Source: Candolleomyces eurysporus (lineage: Eukaryota > Basidiomycota > Agaricomycetes > Agaricales > Psathyrellaceae). Taken from it: a stretch of DNA of 38,564 bases. Positions 22,921-33,524 of the stretch are shown here, piece by piece. Where the stretch lies: the NCBI GenBank assembly GCA_027579435.1, contig JANBPK010001107.1, positions 1-38,564 of the forward strand, in the 5' to 3' direction. How positions within the stretch are numbered: position 1 is the first letter of the stretch; the number at the start of each line of letters is the position of its first letter. Both the position numbers and the translations under genes were made by a program. The notes beneath the pieces are model-generated. The model was not told the DNA's origin. It did no database searches and was given only the letters and a program-made list of their open reading frames with translations.

Positions 22921-23303
22921 AGGGTTTTACTTGGACTTTTTGGCCGTGTCACCCATAGACTCTGGACATTTTTGATTCAATGCTTCCGTTTGCTAATTGC
23001 TTACCGATGGACTATCTCTCGAGATCTCATTACCGTTATCGTTACCATTACTTGCTTACTAGCCTTCTCCTGTTTTCGATGGACTAGAGATTTCTGATAA
23101 TATTTACATTCGTTTCTTGACGTTAACTTCCGACAGATAAGTACGTACAACAATAGATAACAAGCAGGTAAGCATTTCAATTCGATCAGTCCAGTTAAGA
23201 GTCAGATAGATAGATATCGAGCATAAGTGAAAGCATAAACGGCAACAGTCATTCAAGATACCAAGAAAAGCAATGAAGCTTATTTCCTTCGGTCGGCGAG
23301 TTC
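22921..23303. other. Convergent 3' ends of synthase and phospholipase D
   Basis: This AT-rich stretch of 383 bp lies between two stop codons facing each other (22918-22920 on plus, 23304-23306 on minus). It should contain both 3' untranslated regions and polyadenylation signals. I see no gene and no clear single AATAAA that decides either site. Confidence 0.5.
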
Positions 23304-26300
23304 TTAGATATAGATAGGAAGAGTAGGATCAATGCCGTTCCAGCGACCTCCACTATGGAAGTCCTTCTCATCAATGAGGAAGTCCTGTAGAAACAAAAAA
23401 AGCACACAAAAAAAATCCAGGTCAGATTTCAGATGAACGGTGCACGCGGGCCAGCCAAAGCGGATAAATGAAAAGAACGAATGAATGAAGTGACGTACCA
23501 AAGGAGCTTCGACAAGGGCACCTTTCACCTGGCTGAGGCGCTGTTTCAGGCGATCCAGGGTGACACCCGGAACCACATGGCCAGTCTTGACTTTCGGGAC
23601 GTAGTTCTGAGGGGAAAAAAAAAAAGAGAAAGNACGTCCATGAGTAAGCAAAGCATTAATCAAGAAGAAAAATACGCATAGCCTCACATCATACGCAGAC
23701 CAGGCCCTAACGAGATTAGTGGGCGTAGGGCGGAAGACCTCGGTCATGATCTCCCTGTTCTTGCGGGCAGTATCATTCCACAAACGATCACACTCTGCCG
23801 AAAGTGGATCAGCAACGAGCCCATCTTGTTCGGTTTCCGTCTCGTCCTCGTTGGGGGTCGGAGCGGGCCTCATGTACGAAGTCACCTCAGTGTCAGGTGT
23901 ACAATCCTGTGGTGGCAATAGCCCAAGATGTTCTGTTTGGGGGAATGTCAGTATCAGGCAGGTTGATGTTAATTTAGTAACCAGGGGGACATATAATTAA
24001 TTGAATGTGATGGATGGATAGATAGATGACAACGTACCCCTGAATAACTTGCGACGCAAGGTGGCAGCAAAGCGAGAGACTGCGTACGGCTCTCCGTCCA
24101 TCGTGGAGTCGAGCATATCGTCATCCTCCACCACAAGCGCAATTTCGGAATCGCCATCACCCTATAGATAAGTCCAATCGGAAGTATGTGTCAGTAAGAG
24201 TATATGGGTATTGGTATGTATTGGTAGGCCAGAGCCCGCCGTAACACCACCAGGATAAATTGCGCCTGGCACGCTGCTTACCTTTTGGCTACGATCGTTA
24301 ATATTGGCAGAACCCATCTAGCAAGGCAAAAGAAATTAACACCACGCGATGATCGCAAACGAAGGTTTGAAACACTTACGATCACCCTGCGATCATCTAC
24401 AATCATCAGCTTGGAGTGGATGTACAGGAGCTCCGACACATATCTATATCAGAATGAAAGATGAAGATGAAAGTTGAATCAGCATCCGCAATCGTAGGAT
24501 GGATGGCACAGAGGCAGAGAGATCCACTTACGCATTCAACTCCTCCTCCTCCGTCCCCAACCACTTCTCATCCAAAAGGGAAGTCGTATCATCCAACAAA
24601 TGCTGCGCCACCGAGTCCGACACCTCCGCGTCCGCCCTCAGATTATCCGCTCCATGCTGGAACTTGTCAACAATCTCCTGTGCCTGTTCATCCGTCTCCG
24701 GAATCGCAATAGTCTCGGAGTTAGCCGGCGTCTTGTCGCTCTCCACAATCCCTTCTTTGGTCTCTACAGGGATGGCAATGGTGACTTTCTTGTTTTCTGG
24801 GGTCTCCATATAGTAAGTGAGCGAGTCGCCGGACATCCACTGCCGGGCGGATGCTACTTGGGCTTCATGGAACTTGACGCCGGAGTTCTCTTGAATAGCT
24901 TTGATGTAGCCTAGTTGATGAAAAAAGGAATACAGGGGTGGATGTATGAGGATACAAAGAATGATGAAAGAAACTCAGNTTAGGGGACAGACGTACCGGC
25001 AGGAGAGTTGATCCTATCATAAGCTCGGAGGTGGTAGAATCGAATATAATCCATACTAAACATCAATCAAGTTAGTGAAAGAGGTGCATTCATTAGCGTG
25101 ACTTGGGCTCACGGCTCATAACCGGCAGCACGGATCTCTTCATAGATACTGCTCCCACCTCGGTTGATCGAGCGGTATTGCGCAGCCATGATGATCTGAA
25201 GAGAAGTCTCGCTCTTGATGTCGCCCGCAAATCCAGGCAATTCAGGGATCGTGACGATGACCTGGGTTGCAATGATACGTGAATTAGTTCTGGGTATTCG
25301 ATGAGTGAATGGTGATGGTGAATTACCTTGAATTTCTTTGCCTCCTTAGCCGCGCGAACGATACGATCAACGAGCGCTCTGCCGATCTGGTTCTGAACGG
25401 CGCCTCCCTCCTTGGTGGCGGTGATGCTGAGCAAGCAAAAGCATCAGTAAAAAGCCAGTAGCAGAAAACGCGTTACGGTCTTACAAGAATTGGTTCTCTA
25501 AAGGCAAGGATCAATACAGCGACTCAAAGAAGGGTGGCAAGCACATACCGATATAAATGAAGTGCTCAGCCTCATTGATCAACTTAATATCTATCGCATT
25601 ATTAGCTATTCACGTCTGACTCAACCGAACTAACGGAAAAACACGTACAAGCGTCTTGAATACTTGCTTCAGTGAGCACACCATGGGACCAATCCGAGAC
25701 ACTGCGAATGACTTGGATACGGCAAGCAGCGTTATTAGGTTGAGGATAATGATGCGGATCATCTTCATGGTAAGACCCGTGCCAACGCTGCCTGTACCTC
25801 CGACCTTTGGCTTTCCATTCTTCGAGATGCGGATGGCGCGCGACGGGCTCGTTAGGGGCGGCGTCGGGTTCGTGGGGAAGTGCGAGCCAGGCAAAGCGTC
25901 TAGATAGATAGATGAACGAAAATGAGAATCTATATATAGAAAAGTTGAGGGGGAAATGGTTGCTTACTCGTCCTCTCGGTACTGAGGTGATAAGAAGTTG
26001 TAGTCAGCAACAGCACATCGAGAGACTCAATTGGTGGATCGATAGATCTTACCTTGCGTTTCTTGATTTCGTTCCAGCGTTCGACGTAGTGCTGGACGAT
26101 ATCCAAGACAGCCGGCCCAGTGAGAGTCATATGGACCTATAAGCCCGCAATCAGACCAAGCCACATCTAGGAAAGAAGACACTAACATCATGCCAGGGCA
26201 TACGAGCACTCTCGAGCATGGAGAGCGTATTGCTCGCATAATTGTATACATCCTTGAAATCCATGATCCTCGCATTATTGTAATCTTGCCCAGGGAACAG

Positions 26301-27411
26301 GGTAAGGCTGAAATCGGTTGGATGGACATCAGCCAAAGGATGGTTATGGGTATCCCATCGGCCAAAGCAGAGATCGAGGCCTCCAATAGAAGCCCAATGG
26401 TTATCGACAATAACAACCTTCTCGTGATGAGACCAGAAGCGGACGCTGTCTATGGAAGATCGGCGCTTGAGTAAAAGGTCCGTCGGCGTGGAGCGAAATT
26501 AACTGACCTTTGGCGCCAATGTGGTCTGGGTGACGCATGACGGCGATGTTGGGATGAAGCTTCTCGAGGTAATTCTTGATAATAATAAGCTCACAGCACG
26601 GACGCTCGAGAATGGGAGCGGACCTACCTTGGTATGCTTGGAGCTCATGGACATAGTTTGCGTGACCTACGCAAAAATGAGCTTCGTTCAATGGGGCAGC
26701 ACGCAACAAACTTACCTCTTTGTACACGATGACGTGAATCTTCACGCCTTGTTCGGCTTTACGCTGTAAGATCCTATCAAGTCGCCATTCTGGGAAGTGC
26801 GCGGGCGGGCGACGAAGATAAAGCTCGGGGGTCAACCACCAGTCCTACGTTGCGTGTAAGCTGGGCGCGGGGTCCAGTGAATGAAAGAAATCACCAAAAT
26901 GAAGATAGCTTCCTTGGCATTGTCCAACATCTCTGACAGCGCCCACATAAAGTCGTGTCCATCGACATGCCTGATTGTTAAGGGTTAAGGGTTACAAAGG
27001 CTTCACCACACCTTAGGATGAATGTACGGACCACTTTGCGGTGTTTCCAGACCTCTCCGGGGCGAAACTGCGGAACCTGTGGCCAGCTCTGATCTCCTCG
27101 CGGCGCTCATCCATAGCTTGCTCGTGTGGCTCGTCATGGCGTCCTGAAAGGCGAGATAAGGACATGCGCGGTCCAAGCAGTCAAAGCGCCTTTCACATAC
27201 TGTTTGGGTTCAAAATACCTGCATCTCTGTCAGAGATTCTCCCTTTGGCAAGCGAAAAAAGCTGGCACGCACCAATCACCTCTTGCCGACCATGTTCAAC
27301 AATCTTGGCGGTTTTCTTGACCGCGTCGGCAAAGAAACTCATTGGTTTCGACGAATCTCCTGTAGATGGGAGGTTTTGGAGCTCCTTGAGCTTGTTCTTG
27401 AGAAACGACAT
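23304..27411 (-). CDS. Phospholipase D (HKD family, eukaryotic type)
   Basis: Twenty-three exons, minus strand, 863 aa: 27411-27273, 27218-27201, 27143-27032, 26970-26895, 26844-26716, 26666-26628, 26574-26508, 26449-26187, 26136-26053, 25981-25968, 25899-25649, 25590-25549, 25497-25485, 25426-25327, 25261-25113, 25055-24997, 24910-24532, 24443-24380, 24317-24282, 24161-24038, 23932-23688, 23606-23499, 23384-23304. Both HxKxxxxD catalytic motifs are present: HHEKVVIVD (His202, Lys204, Asp209; 26403-26426) and HSKLMIVD (His654, Lys656, Asp661; 24395-24418). Other family blocks are ILDWWLTPELYLRRP, GGLDLCFGRWDTHNHPL, MPWHDVHMTLTGPAVLD, YIENQFFI and GSANINDRSQ. The enzyme hydrolyses phosphatidylcholine to phosphatidic acid. 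The N-terminus starts MSFLKNKLKELQ and has no PX or PH domain, as in the shorter fungal enzymes. A polar insertion of about 70 residues lies just before the second HKD. Confidence 0.94.
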
Positions 27412-30052
27412 GGGTGTAAGAGGGAAACAAACTAACCGGCGTCGCTTAGATCAGTTATACTGGCCAAAGACACAAGACAAGCAATGCCCAGGGACTCAAG
27501 AGCCGTCGTTAGCGTTGATCAACAATTTGATGTATCCGTCACGCCGAGGGCCGATGCCGGATCACCGTGACAATCTCACCCCTGTGGCGCCCTTCTGCAG
27601 GATTTGCGACACAATCCAACGGTCGACCGTGTCTTGAAGGTAGTTGGAAGGACGTAATTATGGCTCAAGTTGGTGTTGGACTAGAGAGAGAGACGACGTG
27701 GGATACCAGCTATTTTGAGCTTGGCGTAACGGTGTATCACAGCCATGCACTGCGGAGGAGAATCTTGTCGTCATTGTGTTCGGTGCATTAAAAAACCCGA
27801 GTGCGTGTTTCCCTGGGCCTTCTTGCGCTCGCAGTTGAAACGACAAGGCCTGATCGTTGAGATAGTACTCGTCATACTTGCTCAGATCTTGTCAGGCTCT
27901 AGAGATACCAAGGTTCTAGTCGCTTGGAGCCAAGGTAACCTTGTAACGATGACGAAAGCTCCAATGATACAACTTTGCCGAGTCCAGACCTACAGATGGG
28001 AGATGGACGGTCAGAGAGGTTCAGAGCGCCTGAGAAGTAAATTTTGAGGATGCAGGCCTCCGGGATATTTCTGAGCTATTGCAGCGAGAGCGCTCACCTC
28101 GTCGAAACCGCAAAAAAAAAAAACTCCGGGGGCCTTCAGTGTTCCGCTTTCCGGAGATTCCAGGGCGCCCACCAGCGCCCACTCCTACCGCCCACACCTG
28201 TAGTGGCCGGAAACATCGAAGGTCAGTAGAACTCGAAGTGAGAGTCGATATCAACCGTAAACCACGGTTCACAATAATCTGGGATAACCCTTTCAAATAT
28301 TAGGTGACATTTCATAAGAATGAACATATTTCTTGCTGCAATATTCATGACTATTTTCGGAGGTTGGAAGAAGCACAATGCCGCCAAGCCGAGGGTGGAA
28401 TGTTGATGGCATCTTGTCAACTGTCAAGAGCCCCCTCGACAACACGGCTAAACCCCTCGGGCCTCGACCAACACGGTTAACCCTCGACCAACCAGTCCCC
28501 CCCCCTGANTACTTTCAACTCGTTGACTAAAGTTTCCTTTTGAAGGGACAAATCCTCCCACGTCGGCGCTCGGCATCGATGAGGATCTCGGCAAGCACCA
28601 ACCTCCCCTCCTCACCCCGTCCCTCTGCACACCCTCAGCAAAAAGGTCCCTTAATCTATCCTCTCGGGTTAAATGTCTATTTACCTTGAAAGCCCCCTTT
28701 GCCTTGGTTTCTATGTCGTATCTGTCCCCTGAGGCACAGGGACGGAGCACACTCGGTTAAAGTTCCCCTCGGCGCTATCCGAGAGCCTGCTCATGTCTTT
28801 TGGACTCAAATCGTTCTAGTTGGCTCCAAATAATGGGTAGGGCATAAGAGATAGAGTAGAGGTACCTCTACGCTCCATTGCCACTACGATACGATTCAAG
28901 GTTGTTAAACAGAGTGAGGGCGGGGCTCACTTGGTCCAAGATACGGTTTATTCCGTCAGGGTCGCCATGTTCTGCTTTCAATTTTGGAGACTTGGACAAT
29001 CAGAAACAGAGCTCTTTTGGGTAAGGTTTAATACAACTTCAACAGCAACTGAACAATAGGAATTAACGTAGGAGGGACAGATTTGGTCTAGCTTTGTTTG
29101 CAAAAACTGAGCAGATAGCAAAAGCAGAGCTCACCGAAACTTGGTTTGTCGATACCTTGTTCATTGTATGGTCTAGTCGCGCCAATATTTTATTCCAGTG
29201 GCGCTCGATCGCCGTCGAGGAAATATGACATTCTCATGGAAAATCACCCACTGATTTGACCCTTCACTTCAACCTCGGACCGTTCATTAGAAGAGCTTCA
29301 ATTCAGTTACCTAAACATATTCAGTAGCAACTTCAAGGAAACACACCTAGAAACAAACGACCTCCGACAGTCGGAGATGCCAACCCCAGTCCTTAGAAGC
29401 GAACAGATCGTCGAAGTACGACATGCTAAAGATTCCAGGTGACGACCGGCCACCGGAACGGCAGCAAACAGCGCCACACCAGGAATAGACTAGACGCTAA
29501 GCCGTGTCGATTCATAGATCGATACCCTCGTGAGCTGCCACTGGCACGAATCAGAACATAATTCAAAAGAACAGAAACTGACAAACACAAAACAGCACTC
29601 AAGTTTTTTGACATTGAAAATGTAACCCACGATACGCGCGGCACCGTCATTCGTCACTAGGTAAGTACGAAAAGAGAATTCGAAGTCAATTTGGCGGAGA
29701 GGCGGCGATGGGGATTGGTTGCCCTGGAGAAAACGAAGAATTACTCAAAGCGGATTGTGCGGTCGTAGGGAGGATCACAGCACCACGCGCGCACATAGAT
29801 TAGCTTATATTGATATTATATGCAAAGGCTGATAGCGATTTTGAGTTTGACTTGCAATGCTCATGAAAATTATTGAAAGACAATTGAGAGCTGTCTATTT
29901 CTATGACAACGCTAATTACAAGATAACACCGTCCATAATACATGCAATCGAAGCGACTGAGTAATACTATACAGTAATATACATACAACAACCCATAGGT
30001 GGATTCAAACGAGGCATAGAATGAAGTAGAATAGAATAGGATAGGTCCAAGG
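27412..30052. other. Gene-poor stretch, possible decayed repeats
   Basis: I find no supported gene in about 2.6 kb. The content is patchy: a run of A near 28112-28122 followed by G/C-rich sequence, a C-rich zone near 28400-28640 with short repeats and an N at 28509, then AT-rich sequence toward 30000. Open frames on both strands are short and unrecognisable. Remnants of mobile elements are possible, but I see no terminal repeats, reverse transcriptase or transposase motif. Confidence 0.35.
28434..28492 (+). repeat. Short imperfect tandem repeat
   Basis: A unit of about 20-28 bp beginning CCTCGAC(C)AACACGG occurs at about 28434, 28462 and, shortened, 28482. A similar but weaker CTCGGTTAAAGTTCCCCTCGG lies near 28752-28772. 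The function is unknown; it may be part of an old mobile element. Confidence 0.45.
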
Positions 30053-31662
30053 TCACTGCTGCCACGAAACCCTATTCTCCTCTCCGGACTTCCTATTCAC
30101 GGAATTTGAATCGTCAATCCACACCGATCTAGGTTCACTCCGCCGATTAGCATTACTACTACTCCTCCACTCTTTCCTCGCCAAAGTCTGCGTGGGACTC
30201 TCGATATCGGGTATTGGAGACTTATGCGTATGTGGGGACCCCACTAAATCCAAGTCTGTATCAACGTTATCCGCACTGGGTGGATACCGCGAAACCGTCG
30301 TTTGAATATTGATCAAATGGAGTGGCATGCCATTCTGCGATCTGGTCGAAATATGATGAGTGGACGACGAAGCTGTTGGTTGTGTGGCGTCTCCGCGATC
30401 GACGCTCGTAATGATCAGGTTGAACGTTATTCCCTAATAGAAGCACATCGCTGAGTTTCGAAAGAGGGTGAGGGGTCTCAAAAGTGCGATTGGAACTCAC
30501 AATAATTTGAACAACCTGGGGTATCGAAGAAAGAAATGCGGTGATCAGTCGAGAACTCGAGAAGAGGGGAGAAGAAAGAAGAAAAGACGCACGGCATTTG
30601 AAACACCATATTGGCCATTATTGCCTGCCATATACAATCCAAACAGAACCACGATCGAAACGGTGTACATCAGCCCGGACTCAATCATCACAACCACCAC
30701 CCTCGATAACGGGCTATCGAGAACCAGTGTATCGTGACTCTTCAAATCACGCTGGACCCTCAAGATGCGATAGACGATCAATCCTGGAGGAGGGGGTCAG
30801 CTTAGCGAAGAGATTGAGATAAATCGGGCATGCAAATCGTCCACACACCTGTTGTGAGTATGTTCATAGCCAACGTCAAGCACAGCATGCTCGTAATAAA
30901 GGGTACGAGCGTCGAGGAGTTCAGCAGATCTCCCCCTGTATCAAGGGTGGCTTCCACGTATATGGTAAACACCCCACAAACTGGATGAAGATGACTTAGC
31001 TCAACTCTGAAAGGATATAAACCAGTTCAAAAGACAAACAAACCTGTGCAAGCCAGCCAGAGAACAGTTGGCGCGATAACAACGAACCAGCGTCTGTTGT
31101 AAATGATCCAGCAGCGCCATAGCTTGTTGAATGAGCGCCGACTCGGAGTTAATCACACAATACTGCTGTTGAAAGCTAATAAGCACGCACCAGGATAGCA
31201 TCCCCAACGAAGGTTTGCGCAACGTAACACCCCATCTTAATGACATTAATCCAGCTCGAGGTTTTGTTGAATTCCTCTATAGGGTCCCCCTCGAACGCAA
31301 CAAATGCATCCAAGTTGTGCCGAACGTGGAATCCTACATCCAAAGTCGCGAACACGAACATCGCGAGAGCTGCAAGCAGCATCTTCCAATTAAGGTTGCG
31401 AGCTGGTTTTAACCGTCCCTCCGACCAACAAAGTGCTCGGAGACAGTTCACGAACGTCACCAAGAAGATTCCTTATGACGCGTCGTGAGACTTGAATAAC
31501 GCCTCGAGGCACTCAGAACTCACTGAAGAAAGATACGATGCCAGATGGAATGGTCAGCTCGTGTGACTCTTGATTGAAGCGAAAAACGCACCCAAAAAAC
31601 ACGCTTTCCATGAAAAGCCCAACAATCTGAGCCGCATCAATAGGAAACTTTTCCTTCGACAT
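30053..31662 (-). CDS. Agaricomycete multi-pass (about 7-helix) membrane protein
   Basis: Seven exons on minus: 31662-31524, 31471-31191, 31122-31044, 30980-30849, 30783-30593, 30515-30501 and 30433-30053, giving 405 aa. It matches a large basidiomycete-typical family of unknown function with about seven helices: AAQIVGLFMESVFFG, IFLVTFVNCLRAL, MFVFATLDVGFHVRHNLDAF, YVAQTFVGDAILV, WRCWIIYNRRW, a Tyr/Glu-rich loop VFTIYVEAT, and GLMYTVSIVVLFGLYMAGNNGQYG. The polar, Ser/Thr-rich tail of about 110 residues is probably cytoplasmic and disordered. The first intron is uncertain. A GTGCGT donor at 31591 would fit the family alignment but shifts the frame by one base. Reading on to the GTGAGT donor at 31523 restores the frame and inserts about 22 residues into the first helix region. 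Receptor-like roles have been suggested for such proteins, but I can claim none. Confidence 0.82.
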
Positions 31663-33524
31663 CTTGCAGACACCAGTGGACAATGCGCGATACGTGAAGC
31701 AGGGAGTCGATAGCTGCAAGCGCAGGTACCGCAAAGTGCGGGGTAAAAGAACGAAGGAACTCGACAGTTCCACAGCACCATGAGGCGTTATAAACCACCC
31801 GCAACCTAGCCCCGGGTCCTCACCGAATCCAGTCGGGTCCTAGGTTCTGTACGATAAGCTCAAGAACCGTGACTCAGGGAAGCATTAGCAAGGCAAATCA
31901 TGACCTGTCAGGGACAGACGATTGGAGGCAGGCCCCAGCAAGAGAAGGTATCCACCATCACGTCGTTTGCCATGTCGTCTGAAAGTCGAGCATGAGGTGT
32001 TGGCGTCTCCTGCACCCGGCCAAGTGCTCTTGCACCGGTAACCAAAGGCGCCACACTGAAGGTACAATCAGTTCCCGGAGGCGATGTCAATGACGTCCGA
32101 AATTGACAGGATGGGGGTGCTGCTCCGCGCGAGGAGACTTACTTGGAAAAGGTGTTGAAGAAAGCTGTGAATTCGAGCCTTCAACAACAACAATGAAAAG
32201 CTAAACTGACCTCTGTGCAGTGGCCGCAGCCAAAGACACGCACTTTCCGAGAGAAACGGTGAGCTCAAGGGGCAGGATAACCATTCGGTCGCCCTCAAGC
32301 CTTCGCGAGTTCTAGAGCAGCAACATAAAAGGAAACGGGATCCGAATTGAATGGGACGTTTGACAACTAGCACATGCCATGGCGCAGATATCGCAATTCT
32401 GGGCGCTACGTTGCATGTGCCTGCAGAGTCCATTGCGACTTATCGACAATGCTGAGAGCACTGATCAGCCACATTTCTCTCAGCTCTGTGATTTATTTAC
32501 CAGTTCCTGTTCAAAGCATTGAAGCGACCTGATATCTAGTGTAGGATTCCAGAAACGCTACTGACACTATCTGCAAGCTTAGGAATCAATGTATGCCGAC
32601 TCTGCATAAGTTCAAGTGCCATCGCGAATACTGCGATGAAGCCGAGGCAGATAAAGGTAGAAAGAAAAATATGCGACGCCCGCATCACTTTCCCACGCAC
32701 ACAACGCCATCAGTCGCTGATTCGACTCCCAGAGCTGCCACACTTTTCCGACGCCGCAACCGCAAGAAAGCGCTTAGCCACCGCAACGAAATTGAAGCTG
32801 TCAAAAAAAAATAATCTATTCACATGGAAACAAGTCTCTACGTTGACTCCAAAATTGCAAACCCAAGGTACGTACACCATGCAGACATCCAGACATAATT
32901 CAGGTTTGAAACCTTTCGGTATCCCTCCCCCTCCAAAAACGGGTTCTTCACATCAAACGGAAAACCAATGGGTCCCTGAACTGCGGAACAACCAATGGAA
33001 ATGCACCAGTAATGAATACATTCCATCGATCACAGATCCAACCATGGTCTGTCGAGATGAAACAACCACCACCCACCACCCGAACAGGACCACCCGAACA
33101 GAACCAGGTACACATCGCATACCCATACCATATACGTACGCTATCCCAGCCCTCCACATGGCCAACTTCAACAAAGTAACATTGAGACACGGAGGATAAC
33201 GTGCGAGAACGGACTCGGGAACCAAGGGATTGTGAAACGGAAGCCAACAAGTGACTCCGAAGACCCTGCACCTTCTCCGCCGACACCAGTGAGAGCGTTA
33301 TGAAGAAACGGCGCAGGGAAATTTGGTGAGATTGACGAAGGCCCCACAAGTGGGGCGGTGAGAACAGGGAGACGGGAGGTCGGGTTGATATATCCCGATT
33401 CCAATTCATAGCAGAAAAGCAGAGGCGTGGTCGGGCGGCCAGAAATTCGAGGTCCGAAACCGATGTGTACCACCCCCAAAAATCAACAGGCGTTGGCAAA
33501 CGCCTCCGAGATGCTCGGCTTCGC
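31663..33524. other. Intergenic, no supported gene
   Basis: The stretch lies between the start of the membrane protein gene and the stop of the bromodomain gene, both on the minus strand. Open frames such as 32636-33199 (+) and 33168-33479 (-) show no family motif and uneven composition. The part near 33524 should be the 3' untranslated region of the bromodomain gene; the part near 31663 is the promoter of the membrane protein gene. I see no RNA gene. Confidence 0.4.

Noticed and set aside
26974..26996. Telomere-like run GTTAAGGGTTAAGGGTTAC
   Set aside because: It lies inside phospholipase D intron 3, has only about three imperfect units, and differs from the usual TTAGGG repeat.
10114..27411. 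Biosynthetic cluster including the transporter and phospholipase D
   Set aside because: Both are widespread housekeeping-type families; adjacency alone does not support a joint pathway.
32636..33199. 187-codon open frame on plus strand
   Set aside because: Low-complexity Thr/Pro-rich translation with no family match; lies downstream of the bromodomain gene on the opposite strand, as expected of non-coding sequence.
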